A stretch of DNA of 64,000 nucleotides, from contig NZ_KI421509.1 in the NCBI RefSeq assembly GCF_000473225.1, positions 852,458 through 916,457 of the forward strand. Direction: 5' to 3'. Shown piece after piece: positions 48,233-58,700 of the stretch (its first letter is position 1; the number at the start of each line of letters is the position of its first letter). The stretch is from Sedimentitalea nanhaiensis DSM 24252. Lineage in GTDB: Bacteria; Pseudomonadota; Alphaproteobacteria; Rhodobacterales; Rhodobacteraceae. The notes under the pieces are model-generated. The model was not told the origin of the DNA and made no database searches. It worked only from the letters and a program-made list of their open reading frames with translations. The position numbers and the translations under genes are program-made.

Positions 48233-48962
48233 TGTCCAACTCCTATCCAACAGTCCCTACCGAAGTAACACCGGACCCGCCCGCATTGCCAGCACATCGC
48301 ATAAAAATGACCGCCAGTCCGCGCAGCTCTTTGGCACCCCAGCAGACCAACGCACCACGGCCCGGGAAATGTATCCCGTATCCGGTGCAGGCGCGCGAAC
48401 CGCCTCACAGCGGAAATTTGCGTAGAACCGGACCGCCAGACCGGCATGAAAGAACCGCGCTCAACCGGTCTCAGAGAAGCCAAGGGGGCAATGATCGTTG
48501 CGGTTCGACAGCATAGGCTGCTGCCACCGGATGATTGCCCCTACGCCCTTCTGCCATCGTGTCCGCACATGACACGGTCAGCGCTAGATCGGCGCCTTGA
48601 GAGCCAGATCATCTCATCCTAGATCCGATCCACCAGATGCCGGGATTGAACCGCTCGCATCAGGGGGTTCGCGGCACATTTCCGGACAAGCGAATTATAT
48701 TTAAGGATTTAAAATAACACAATAAATCATTTCAGCCCATCGAAAGGCCGAGTGGACACAACCTCTGAATGCGGGCACAAGCCAGAGCTTGTGGCGTCGA
48801 AATTGTCAATTCCGAATGCATCCGAGCGGCGGCGGAACCGACACCGTCAGCCACCATTCCACCAAACGCGACGCCGCAAGCGACCAATCCCGATGCCCCC
48901 GCGTGACACGCGTTCAGAAATCCAGACAGCACCCATTGCATCCCCGACAAAGGGAACATCCC
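48233..48962. other. 730-bp gap without a supported gene
   Basis: Six-frame reading gives only short arginine/proline-rich frames. The distinctive part is an AT-rich island around 48690-48735 (ATTATATTTAAGGATTTAAA and nearby) in otherwise GC-rich DNA. It could hold a promoter for the minus-strand SDR group, though it is 450 bp from that start, or be the end of a transferred segment. Nothing else was recognised. Confidence 0.6.
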
Positions 48963-50144
48963 CTACGCTTTCACAAAAAGTTCGCGAGGGGTGGTGCAGA
49001 AACATGCATATCCGGTTTCAGTGATGCGGATCGGTTCAGTAATCTCCAGCCCGCCATCGTCCAGCCAGAGGGCTGGCATAAAATGAAAGGTCATGTCCGG
49101 TTCCAGCACCGTTTCATCGCCACGCCGAAACGAGATCGTGCGCTCGCCCCAATCGGGCGGATAGCTGATCCCGATGGCATATCCGCAGCGGCTGTCCTTT
49201 TCATAACCGGCCTTGTTCAAAGTTGCATTGAACGCATTTGCGATATCCTGCGCCTGATTGCCCGGCTTGGCCTGCTCCAGCCCCGAAGCAATCGCATCCA
49301 GCACGGCCTGTTCCGCATCGCGGTACTTCTGTGGCACCTCACCAAAAAACAGTGTGCGCGATTGCGGGCACTGATAGCGACAATGCGCACCGGCAATCTC
49401 AAAGAAGGTGGCTTCTCCCGTTTCCATCGGGCGGTCATCCCAGGTCAGATGCGGTGCGGTGGCATCCAGCCCCGAAGGGGCCATCGGCACAATCGCGGGA
49501 TAGTCCCCCCAAAACCCGTCGGCACCCCGAATACCCGCGGCATATATTTCGGCCACGAGATCGTTCTTGCGCATACCGGGTTCGGCGACATCCAGAATGT
49601 GTGCATGCATCGTTTCGACGATCCGGGCGGCACGCTGCATGTACTCGATTTCGCGTTCGGATTTGACCGCGCGCTGCCAGTTCACCAAGCCGGTTGCATC
49701 CAGAAAGTCGGCTTGTGGCAGACACTTTTCAAGAGTGCGGTGCGCTTTGGCAGAGTAATAATAGTTGTCCATCTCGACCCCGATCCGTAGATCTGACAGG
49801 CCCAATTCCGCCAATAAATGCGACAGGTTTTCCATTGGATGCTTGTCCGGGTTTTGCACATAGGCATCGTCATACCCCCTGATGCAGTCATCCTGCATGA
49901 ACACGGTACGGCGCGCACCAAGCGCATCCATTTGCCGCCCCCACCAGACCGGTTCGCCCTCGCCCGTCAGGATCACCGCCTGAAACACATAGAACGACCA
50001 GCCATCGTAACCGGAAAGCCACGACATGTTCGACGGGTCGCTGACCACAATCGCGTCCAGCCCCAAACGGAACAGTTCGGCGCGGGTCTTGTCGATCCGG
50101 CGCAGATATTCGCCGGTCGTAAAGTTGGAGCGGAAAGTCGTCAT
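48963..50144 (-). CDS. doeA: M24-family ectoine hydrolase (DoeA/EutD-like)
   Basis: 393 residues. The text NMSWLSGYDGWSFYV, then IGVEMDNYYYSAKAH, ATGLVNWQRAVKSEREIEYM, GDYPAIVPMAPSG and GYAIGISYPPDWGER is close to what I recall of DoeA (ectoine hydrolase). DoeA opens the ectoine ring to N-acetyl-diaminobutyrate. It has the pita-bread fold of Xaa-Pro aminopeptidases. Divergent from an asnC-type regulator and a doeD-like aminotransferase, as in ectoine clusters. The deacetylase doeB, the dehydrogenase doeC and the uehABC transporter are not here. Confidence 0.78.
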   Translation of the reverse strand: MTTFRSNFTTGEYLRRIDKTRAELFRLGLDAIVVSDPSNMSWLSGYDGWSFYVFQAVILTGEGEPVWWGRQMDALGARRTVFMQDDCIRGYDDAYVQNPDKHPMENLSHLLAELGLSDLRIGVEMDNYYYSAKAHRTLEKCLPQADFLDATGLVNWQRAVKSEREIEYMQRAARIVETMHAHILDVAEPGMRKNDLVAEIYAAGIRGADGFWGDYPAIVPMAPSGLDATAPHLTWDDRPMETGEATFFEIAGAHCRYQCPQSRTLFFGEVPQKYRDAEQAVLDAIASGLEQAKPGNQAQDIANAFNATLNKAGYEKDSRCGYAIGISYPPDWGERTISFRRGDETVLEPDMTFHFMPALWLDDGGLEITEPIRITETGYACFCTTPRELFVKA

Positions 50145-50387
50145 GGCGGCTGCGCCTCCGTTAACCTGTCTTTATGATGCTGCGGCCAAACACTGCGGCC
50201 AGTTGGCCGATGTCGTACCTGTCGAATCCTGTATGCAGCAGTTCCTTGTAAATCGGCAAATGGTATCCTGAATTCGAGTACCCCCTTCAGTGAGAGGATT
50301 GCCGATCACCGACCGATCCGGCCCGGCTTAACCAATGCTGCCATCATCGCAATTGACGGGATTACAATTACACCGCATCACTGCGCG

Positions 50388-50879
50388 ATGAGCCTTTTGA
50401 AACTCGACAGCCGCGATATATCCATCCTGCAAGTCCTCAGCCGGCAAGGCCGGATTTCCAAGTCCGCATTGGCCAAGCGCGTCAATCTCAGCGCCGCAGC
50501 GTGCTGGGAACGATTGCAACGGCTGGAAAAGGCAGGTGCGATAGAGACCTATTCCGCCCGCATCGCGTTGCGGCGACTGGTGCCGCATATCACGGTCTTC
50601 GTGATGGTCGAACTGGGCGCACATCGCGCGGAGAGTTTTCAACGGTTCGAAGCGGTGATCGCGCAGCATGACGAGATTACCGGATGCTGGGCTTTGGGCG
50701 GCGGATTCGACTATCTGTTGCTCGTGACCACGCGCGACATCGACAGTTACCAGCACCTGATGGATGCCCTGCTCGAGCAGAACTCCGGGCTGACCCGCTA
50801 TTTCACCTATATCGTGACCAAAGCGATCAAGGACGCACCGCCGCCCCTCGCAGCGCTGATGGCCGCCAGCGAAGGCTGA
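50388..50879 (+). CDS. Lrp/AsnC-family regulator (DoeX-like)
   Basis: 163 residues, ATG 50388. The N-terminal helix-turn-helix has LDSRDISILQVLSRQGRISK and ALAKRVNLSAAACWERLQRL. The C-terminal RAM domain has GCWALGGGFDYLLLVTTRDI. In ectoine-degrading bacteria an AsnC-type regulator (DoeX/AsnC) sits with doeA and responds to ectoine breakdown products. Here it stands divergent to the doeA-like gene with 243 bp between starts, the expected place for its operators. Confidence 0.85.
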   Translation: MSLLKLDSRDISILQVLSRQGRISKSALAKRVNLSAAACWERLQRLEKAGAIETYSARIALRRLVPHITVFVMVELGAHRAESFQRFEAVIAQHDEITGCWALGGGFDYLLLVTTRDIDSYQHLMDALLEQNSGLTRYFTYIVTKAIKDAPPPLAALMAASEG

Positions 50880-51026
50880 ACCGCCGAAAAATCTTTGGAA
50901 CAAGGCCACGGAATCCGACAGTTCTTTGCCGACCGGGGGCAAGGACCGGCAAAAGTCGTGCGGCTGGTACGCTATGCGTGGATTGCCCGCGTTCCCGTAG
51001 CGACATCGCCACCAAAAGGAAAACCT

Positions 51027-52397
51027 ATGCTGAAAAATGATATGCTGGACCAATGGGACCGCGAGACATTTTTTCATCCCTCGACCCATCTTGCACAGCA
51101 CGCGCGCGGCGAAAGCCCGACGCGCGTTATCAGCGGCGGCCAAGGCAGCCACATCGTTGATCGCGACGGCAACCGGTTTCTGGATGCCTTCGCCGGGCTT
51201 TATTGTGTAAACGTCGGCTACGGGCGCACCGAAATTGCCGAGGCCATTGCCGAACAGGCGCGCGAACTGGCTTATTACCATGCCTATGTCGGGCACGGTA
51301 CCGAAGCCTCCATCCGCCTGGCCAAGATGATCCTGGACCGCGCGCCCAAAGGCATGAGCAAGGTGTATTTCGGCCTGTCCGGATCGGATGCCAACGAAAC
51401 CAACATCAAGCTGATCTGGTACTATAACAACATCCTTGGCCGTCCCGAGAAAAAGAAAATCATCAGCCGATGGCGCGGCTATCACGGGTCGGGTTTGATG
51501 ACCGGTTCGCTGACGGGGCTTGAACTGTTTCACCGCAAGTTCGATTTGCCGCTGACCCAGGTGGTCCACACCGAGGCGCCCTATTATTATCGCCGCCGCG
51601 ATGCCGATATGGGCGAGCAGGCATTTACCGCCCATCTGGCGGCGGAACTCGAAGCGTTGATCGAACGCGAAGGGGCGGACACCATCGCCGCCTTTATTGG
51701 CGAACCGGTTCTGGGCACCGGGGGAATCGTCCCGCCCCCCGCAGGATATTGGCAGGCTATCCAGGCCGTTCTGGACAGGCACGACATCCTGCTGGTAGCG
51801 GATGAGGTGGTGACCGGGTTTGGTCGGCTGGGCAGCATGTTCGGATCGGATCACTATGGGATGAAACCCGATCTGATCACCATCGCCAAAGGGCTGACCT
51901 CGGCCTATGCGCCGCTGTCGGGTTCAATCGTGGGCGAGCGGATGTGGAAGGTTCTGGAACAAGGCACCGACGAAAACGGTCCGATCGGGCATGGCTGGAC
52001 CTATTCGGCGCATCCCATCGGCGCCGCCGCCGGTGTGGCGAACCTGAAACTGATTGACGATCTGGATCTGATCGGCAACGCCGCCCAGGTCGGGGCCGAG
52101 TTGAACGCGCAGATGCGTGCCGCACTTGGCAACCACGCCAACGTCGGTGAGATCCGCGGCGAAGGAATGCTCTGTGCTGTGGAATTGGTCGAAGATCGCG
52201 ACAATCGGGTTTTCTTTGATCCATCGCGCAAGATCGGACCCGCAATTTCTGCGGCAATGGCGGACCGCGGCGTGATTGCCCGGGCCATGCCACAAGGAGA
52301 TATCATCGGCTACGCCCCGCCGTTCTGCATGACCCGGCAGGAAGCTGAAACCGTGGTGTCCGCGACCGTCGATGCAATTAAACAGGTGCTTGGCTGA
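51027..52397 (+). CDS. Class III aminotransferase (DoeD-like)
   Basis: 456 residues from ATG 51027 (AAAGGA upstream); the open frame starts earlier without a ribosome site. PLP-binding text includes LLVADEVVTGFGRLGSMFGS and ITIAKGLTSAYAPLSG with the Schiff-base lysine. FHPSTHLAQHARGESPTRVI and WRGYHGSGLMTGSLTGLELF match what I recall of DoeD-type diaminobutyrate transaminases, which feed ectoine nitrogen into aspartate semialdehyde. Other omega-amino-acid transaminases are the alternative. A strong hairpin follows. Confidence 0.8.
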   Translation: MLKNDMLDQWDRETFFHPSTHLAQHARGESPTRVISGGQGSHIVDRDGNRFLDAFAGLYCVNVGYGRTEIAEAIAEQARELAYYHAYVGHGTEASIRLAKMILDRAPKGMSKVYFGLSGSDANETNIKLIWYYNNILGRPEKKKIISRWRGYHGSGLMTGSLTGLELFHRKFDLPLTQVVHTEAPYYYRRRDADMGEQAFTAHLAAELEALIEREGADTIAAFIGEPVLGTGGIVPPPAGYWQAIQAVLDRHDILLVADEVVTGFGRLGSMFGSDHYGMKPDLITIAKGLTSAYAPLSGSIVGERMWKVLEQGTDENGPIGHGWTYSAHPIGAAAGVANLKLIDDLDLIGNAAQVGAELNAQMRAALGNHANVGEIRGEGMLCAVELVEDRDNRVFFDPSRKIGPAISAAMADRGVIARAMPQGDIIGYAPPFCMTRQEAETVVSATVDAIKQVLG

Positions 52398-52406
52398 CCG
52401 GGCCGG

Positions 52407-52438
52407 GACGTGGGCAGGCCCCGATTGCCGCCCACGTC
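52407..52438 (+). terminator. Hairpin after the doeD-like gene
   Basis: GACGTGGGC and GCCCACGTC (nine pairs) enclose 14 bases, starting ten bases after the aminotransferase stop. There is no T-run, so it may be a weak or factor-dependent stop, or a stabilising 3' hairpin. Confidence 0.45.
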
Positions 52439-52543
52439 GTCGCACCTGAACAACGACATACGGATTTGAGAAAGATTATTATTTTTGGCGTGCCCCAAAA
52501 CCATGCTAACCTTTGAAAGTATTTTGACTCGGAGAAATTTAAG

Positions 52544-53572
52544 ATGGAGGATCCCGGCATTGCCGAGAGGCTGGTAGATTCGCTGGTTCGTCCTGACGGC
52601 AGCCCCAAAAAACGACCGGTCCACACCATAGGCATTGGTGCCACGGGCAGCTTTCTGGCATCGCATGTGGCGCGGGATTATTGCATCTCCAAGCATTTTC
52701 AGGGGACCGAAACGCCCGTTACGGTTCGGTTCTCGAACGGTTCGGGAAGCGCGGTTCAACACGATGGCTGGTCGGACGTACGCGGTATGGCGACGCGTTT
52801 CCATCTTGACGATGGCACGGCCACCGATCTGATCGCGATGACCCTGCCCGAGTTCTTTACCCCGACGCCCGAGACGTTTCTCGATTTCGCCCTTGCCGCA
52901 AAACCGGCAAAGTTCTCGCGTGAGTCGCCATGGCGAAAAATCCTCGATATGCTGAAACTCACGCCGCCGATGCGCGACCCCTATCCCGGCGAAACCGTCA
53001 GGCCGGACGAAGGCGCAATGCGCTTTGCGGATCGCAACGGCTATGCCCAGCTTGCCGTGTTTCAGGCCGCAGCGATCGGCGCACCAGCAAGCTATGATCG
53101 CGCATCTTACCATGCGGTGCATACGTTCGTCATAACCGCGCCGGATGGCACCCGCCGCTGGGTTCGCTTTACCTGGCAACCCATTGCCGGCGTTCTGGAT
53201 ACCAATCCCAATGCACCGCCGGAAGACGTTTATTTGCAGGACAAGTTACGCGAACGTCTGGCTCTCGCCCCCGCGCGTTTCTCGCTCATGATGTCGATAG
53301 GAGAGATAGGCGACGCCTTCGACGATCCCACCCGCCCATGGCCACCTCATCGCGTGCGGGTCATGATGGGAACCCTGACGCTGGATACGGTCGTCAAGGA
53401 CCAGGAGGCCGATTGCGAACGCCTGAGCTTCAACCCCGGCCTGCTGACCGACGGTATCGAACCCTCCGGCGATCTGGTGTTGCGCGCGCGCAAGGACGTC
53501 TATGAGATTTCCAGCAAGAGGCGCGGTGCGGTACCTTGCCCATTTTCACGGAGCCAAGCGAATGACGAATGA
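52544..53572 (+). CDS. Minicatalase (SrpA/catalase-related heme protein)
   Basis: 342 residues, ATG 52544 behind CGGAGAA. The catalase core is shortened: VTVRFSNGSGSAVQHDGWSD matches the RFS-x-G region and DVRGMATRFHLDDG follows. The C-terminal RARKDVYEISSKRR supplies the tyrosine that binds heme in minicatalases. Such proteins use peroxides or organic hydroperoxides, with weak catalase activity. It starts a three-gene overlapping unit and has an AT-rich upstream region (52450-52530), a likely promoter. Confidence 0.85.
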   Translation: MEDPGIAERLVDSLVRPDGSPKKRPVHTIGIGATGSFLASHVARDYCISKHFQGTETPVTVRFSNGSGSAVQHDGWSDVRGMATRFHLDDGTATDLIAMTLPEFFTPTPETFLDFALAAKPAKFSRESPWRKILDMLKLTPPMRDPYPGETVRPDEGAMRFADRNGYAQLAVFQAAAIGAPASYDRASYHAVHTFVITAPDGTRRWVRFTWQPIAGVLDTNPNAPPEDVYLQDKLRERLALAPARFSLMMSIGEIGDAFDDPTRPWPPHRVRVMMGTLTLDTVVKDQEADCERLSFNPGLLTDGIEPSGDLVLRARKDVYEISSKRRGAVPCPFSRSQANDE

Positions 53573-54278
53573 CGGCGGATGGTTTGATCGGTTCGTCGAC
53601 AGCCTGCCCGAGCGGGGGTGGTTCAAGTTCCTCTCGACCTATGTCGTGGTGCCCTATTGGGTCTGGCGCGATCCCAAGCCAAAGCTGCCCGGCGGCCCAC
53701 GCGCTTCGGCACAGCCCAGCGAAAACGTTCAGCGCATGATGAATCTGATCATGCCCCTCAAGGACAGTTCTCCGATTGGACGTGCAAAGGCCGCCCTGGC
53801 GATTGCACAGAACGTAGACGAGATATTTGCAGGTCTCGACAATGTCGGCACGGTGCATACCGCGCGTTTTCTGCTGCTGGATGACTACATTTGCATGATC
53901 TCGGTCTACGATGGCGATTTCAGCAATTACATTCGGGATTTCATTGCCACGATCGGGAGTGTTTTTGACGAGGTCGTCTCGCTGGTCGAGGGCGGCGACG
54001 ACCTCATTCCCACAACGCATAATGTCGAGAGATTCATCGACTGGGTGCATGCGCACGATCTGTTCCAGGCGCCGGATTTCCCCACCGATCTGTTCGGGCT
54101 GCAGGATACGGCAAGCGGGCGCTCGCCCGACAGCCCACCTCACGAACTGCGGTCACTGCCGCGCGAGCTGATCCTGCAATTGAACGCCAACCCGAATATT
54201 TCACTGGGCGGCGGTTATCGCGCCTACCCCGGTTTTTCCGCCGCGCAGGTGCGCGGCAAATTCGGAGTGGGCTGGTGA
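53562..54278 (+). CDS. Unknown protein between minicatalase and DyP peroxidase
   Basis: 238 residues from ATG 53562, overlapping the minicatalase end by 11 bases; its last four bases overlap the DyP start. No signal peptide. The N-terminus is aromatic (WFKFLSTYVVVPYWVWRDP). The middle VHTARFLLLDDYICMISVYD, then GDFSNYIRDFIATIG, looks like a ferredoxin-like alpha/beta domain of the type found in dimeric-barrel heme proteins. I do not recognise the family. Tight overlap on both sides implies that it works with the two heme enzymes, perhaps as a substrate or heme partner. Confidence 0.72.
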   Translation: MTNDGGWFDRFVDSLPERGWFKFLSTYVVVPYWVWRDPKPKLPGGPRASAQPSENVQRMMNLIMPLKDSSPIGRAKAALAIAQNVDEIFAGLDNVGTVHTARFLLLDDYICMISVYDGDFSNYIRDFIATIGSVFDEVVSLVEGGDDLIPTTHNVERFIDWVHAHDLFQAPDFPTDLFGLQDTASGRSPDSPPHELRSLPRELILQLNANPNISLGGGYRAYPGFSAAQVRGKFGVGW

Positions 54279-55690
54279 ATACAGAGTTCGATTCCAACGA
54301 TCTTCAGGGCAACATCCTGCGCGGATATCGCCGCGATCTGGTCCGCTATCTGATCCTCGAAGTTGACAATCCTGCTGCGGCGCGGCGGTTTCTTGCCGCG
54401 GCGGTCGCTGGTAACAATGACGCGGTTCCTGCCATCACCCGAGAGAAAAGCTGGACCCGAAAGCCGGGGTTTTGCTTCAATATCGGCCTGACCTACGAAG
54501 GACTTCGGGCTTTGGGGACACCTTCGGACTGCCTGGCAACTTTTCCGACCGAGTTCGTCCAGGGGATGACCCATCGCGCGATCAAGCTTGGTGACTTTGG
54601 AACCAGCGCGCCAGCGAACTGGGCACCGCCGTTCAATCACCCCGAACGTGTGCATGTCGTTGCCTCGGTCTACGCCAATGACACTCCCCAGCTGGATCAG
54701 GTTCAGGATCAGGTGGCCCGGGCCTTTAATGTGCTTGGCGTCAGGAACGGCTACAATCTCGAAGATGACAAGGTGTACTTTGGCTACGTCGACAATATCT
54801 CGCAGCCTCGGTTCAACAGGATAGACGACCCGGATCAGGCCAAAGTCGACGAGCCTATTGACCCGCTCGGAACCATCCTGTTGGGGTATCCGACCCGGTT
54901 CGAAGATGTGTTGTTTCGCGTGCCTTCTCCTGCGGAACTCGGGCACAACGGAACCTTCAACGCATTTCGCATCCTGGCGCAGGACGTTGCCGGTTTCGAA
55001 CGCTATCTCGATACAGCGGCTGACGCGTTATTGCGCCATCCCGACGTCGACCAGTTGCTGGCACCGGGAGAAGAGGACCGGATTGGCGCAGGTCTGGACC
55101 GACACGGCGCGTTGCGCGAAATCGTGGCGGCACAGATGTGTGGGCGCTGGCGCAATGGCGTGTCCTATGAGGCTTCGCCCGACGCGGCGGTGGTGCCCGA
55201 CCCTCGTGCACCAAAGTTCCGCACCAATTTCGACTATGATCGCACCTCGCGATGTCCGGCAGGTTCGCACATGCGGCGTGTCAACCCACGCGGCGGCCCT
55301 ATTGTCCAGCGCATCGCCAACTATACGCGAAGGCTGGTGCGGCGCGGCATGTCGTACGGTCCTCGCGACGTCGATCCGAGAAAACCTGAAAACGACGATC
55401 AGGAATGGGGCCTGCTTGGCAATTTCATCGGTGCCAACCTTGGTGCCCAGTTCGAAGCGGTGATGTGCGACTGGCTCAATCTCGGCTTGCAGGATCCCAA
55501 TATCACCGGCTCGAACGATCCGCTGTTCGGCGCCAATTCACCCGAGTCCAGCTGGTTCGATCTGACGCTCAGGAATGGCGGTACAATTCGCCTGCGCGGT
55601 TTTCCACGCTTTGTGACGACCAGAGGCGGGGCCTATCTGTTTCTGCCAAGCCTTCCGGCGATCCGGTATCTGTCGGAATTGAACGGCTGA
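54275..55690 (+). CDS. DyP-type heme peroxidase
   Basis: 471 residues from GTG 54275. It starts NTEFDSNDLQGNILRGYRRD, a common DyP opening. The distal-site motif G-x-x-D-G reads GYVDN (aspartate kept, last glycine changed to asparagine), and the proximal histidine is in CPAGSHMRRVNPRG. No Tat signal is seen, so a cytoplasmic location is expected unless it is packaged. Third gene of the minicatalase-unknown-DyP unit; the downstream cyclase converges with 32 bp between stops. Confidence 0.88.
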   Translation: MNTEFDSNDLQGNILRGYRRDLVRYLILEVDNPAAARRFLAAAVAGNNDAVPAITREKSWTRKPGFCFNIGLTYEGLRALGTPSDCLATFPTEFVQGMTHRAIKLGDFGTSAPANWAPPFNHPERVHVVASVYANDTPQLDQVQDQVARAFNVLGVRNGYNLEDDKVYFGYVDNISQPRFNRIDDPDQAKVDEPIDPLGTILLGYPTRFEDVLFRVPSPAELGHNGTFNAFRILAQDVAGFERYLDTAADALLRHPDVDQLLAPGEEDRIGAGLDRHGALREIVAAQMCGRWRNGVSYEASPDAAVVPDPRAPKFRTNFDYDRTSRCPAGSHMRRVNPRGGPIVQRIANYTRRLVRRGMSYGPRDVDPRKPENDDQEWGLLGNFIGANLGAQFEAVMCDWLNLGLQDPNITGSNDPLFGANSPESSWFDLTLRNGGTIRLRGFPRFVTTRGGAYLFLPSLPAIRYLSELNG

Positions 55691-55722
55691 GCGTTGCGTC
55701 CGGCTCGACTGTCGGGCACGCC

Positions 55723-58700
55723 TCATCGCCGGGCACGGTCCAGTTCCGCCAATGCCTCCTCGATCCGCGTCAGCATGGGAGATGGGCCAGACGGTTTGAC
55801 GATGCGCAGCGCCTCGGTCAAATGGCGTCTTGCGAGGACATTCTTTTTCTTGATCTTGTACAGCAGTCCCAGAATCATCTCTGTGCGCCCGATGTGATGC
55901 CCGTCCCGATCGAATTGCGGATTCGAGCGCACCTGCTCCACCAACGAAAAAATCCTCTTTGCGCCAAACATAAACACCCCGCTCAACGATCGGATATTGC
56001 GCAGTAGCACGCCCAGAGACGCCCCCCCCTTGCCTGACAGGATTTCGAGATAGACCTCACACAGAAACAGGCGATACCAGTCGGCTGCCGTTTGATACCC
56101 CTCCTGCTCGCGGCGAGCGATGGCCATTTCAATGTGCCGCAGCCCATCGTCAATCTTTCCGCTCACAGCCAGTCCGACGCCCACCATCGTATCCGGCGTC
56201 GAACAGAACAACGCCCAGCCGCGTTCTTCGCAAGAATCTACATATTGCTTCACCTCGTCCAGCGCCCCCGGTTTGTCGAGAGGCACGAGTGTCGCGCACC
56301 TTGCAGCGCTGGCGATGGTAATCTCGAACTGGACCCGCGACAGGCTGAGCGCCTGTTCCGCCATCTCCAGCGCCGTCTCATGGTCATCGCTGACCATCGC
56401 GATCAAGGCTTTCATCGCAGTCCCATAGCCAAGGGAACGTGGGTCGTTCATCGAGACACCGACAACAATCATGTTATCCGCAGCCTGGTTTGCCTCTGCG
56501 ACCTGGCCGCGGCTGACAGCGTTCCATCCCACATGAGCCAAAAAGAAATTGTGAAGATACGCGTCATCGAGGCCAGCCAGCACCGTTTCGGCTTTTTGTC
56601 GCTTGGCTGTGAAAGCTTCGCTTGAGAGTCGCCCGCAATAACATGACACCGACAATTCGGTAACGAGCGCATAAGCCATCGACCTCGGGTCGCCCAAACG
56701 TTCCGCCATCGCCGACAATTCACTCTGGACCTCAAGCGCGTCGCGATACCTTCCGTTCCAGACAAGACATGCCGAATGGTGATGCAGGAAGAGCACGCGA
56801 TGGTGACTGTCCCCAACCCCCTCAAGGATCGGCCCGACCTTGATCGCCAGATCGAGCATCGTCTTGACTCGCAGCGAAATGTTCAGGCAAAGCGCGTAGC
56901 TGGCAAGAAACGCCGCGAATTCATCTTGGGTCGTGCAGGCCGGATCATGTTGATAGAGCGCGAACGCAGAAGCGAAATATCTGTTGGCTTCTCCAAGCGA
57001 AAACACACCCAGACTTTTGACGCCCGCCAACGCGCTATAGGTAAATGCGAGATCGGTGCGATCCGTAAGGCCATAGTGATACGCCAAGGTCTCTGCTGCC
57101 TCGGCAAGACGCTGGTCGTTGCGTTTCTCCAAAGCCTTGGCAATCGCCAGGTGAAGCTCGGTCCGGCGATCCGAAAGCAGGCTTTGATAGACCGTGTCCC
57201 GCAACAACACATGTTTGAAAATATAATCCGAAGATTTTGCCTCGCGATAGACGATGTCCTGCACTTGAAGCCGACGCAACGCAGCGCCGGTTTCGTCTGC
57301 CTTGCCGGAAACAGATGAAAGAAGGCCCGGATCGAAACGTCGGCCAATTGCTGCAGCCGCCTGCAACACTGCGCGGTCTTCCGGTTCAAGCCGATCAATT
57401 CTGGCGGCGAGCAAGCTCTGCATGTTTGGGGGCAGCGCGCTTTTGCCCAGCTCGGCGTCAAATTCAACCTTGCCCGCGTCGATACGCAAGGCACCCTGCT
57501 CGAGCAGGAAACTCAGGATTTCCTCACCAAAGAGCGGATTGCCCGCTGCACGCTCGGTGACTTGTAGAATCAACGCTTCAGGCAGGTGATCGATGCCCAG
57601 ACGGGTCTGTATCAGATACCCGATGTCCGGTGCCGCAAGCGGCCCGAGCGCCAATGGAATAACGCCAGACTTGTCCCGCCAGTCCGGCACGTATTCCGGT
57701 CGCCGGGTATGGATGATAAGCAAATTGGGCTGCCCGCCGCTTTCGATCAGCTTGCTCAACATCTCTTCGGAGGCATGGTCAATCCAGTGAATGTCCTCGA
57801 TCAGGACAACGATCAAGGACGTTGCACATCTCGCTCTGAGCAGCGCGCGCAACAGATCTCGCGTGCGCAGCCCGATCAGAACACCGTCAAGACCGTCAAA
57901 CGCACCTGCTGGCGGTTGTATGCCCAGAAAATTGAGCAAAAGACCCACGTTTTCCGTCGTTTTCAGATTCGACCGCCGAAGCCCACTTTCCAGCTTGCGC
58001 GCAATTTCCCTGGGTTCATCCTCGTCGCGGATCAGGAAAGAACTGCGCACGACCTCGAGAAACGGAAAAAACGGAACCCTCTGGCCGTTGGCAGAGCAAT
58101 GCCCCGTCAGCACCACGGCGTCCTGAGATTTGCCCTGCCTCAGAAACTCGAACACGAGCCGGGTCTTGCCCAAACCCGGCTCGGCAACGATGTCCATCGC
58201 ACAGAGCTGGGTTCGCGCCCGATCAAGCGCATCGGACAATTCCGCCAACTCAGCGCTGCGCCCCACATATTCGCTCAGCCCTTGGGCCACAGAGGCATCG
58301 AACCGTTTGGCCCCTTCGCGGACAGACAGAAGCTGCCAGACCTTCTGCCGTTTGGCCATGCCCCTGATCTCGTGTTCGCCGCCAAAGTTCAATTCGACGA
58401 GCCATTCAACCAGGCGGCGCGTCGCGTCGCACACCAGACAGCCCCCGGGCTGCGCCTGCTTTTGTATACGCGCGGCCAGGTTCACGGTATTGCCGACAGC
58501 CGTCAGCTGGCCCCCCTCGCCCTCTACGGGTGCCATCACCGCAACCCCCGAACTGACACCGACACGCACACAGGGACGTACGCCAAACTTGGTCTCGATA
58601 TCGCCTGCGGATGGCCCAAATGCAGCCTGGATCGACAACGCTGCGCGACAGGCGCGAATCGCCGCATCTTCTTGGACTTCCGGAATTCCAAATACCGCCA

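Noticed and set aside
50328-51854. 508-codon minus-strand open frame
   Set aside because: Antisense to the asnC and aminotransferase genes, whose motifs are clear.
52407-52438. Classical rho-independent terminator after the aminotransferase
   Set aside because: The stem is strong but no T-run follows, so it is listed only as a low-confidence terminator-like hairpin.
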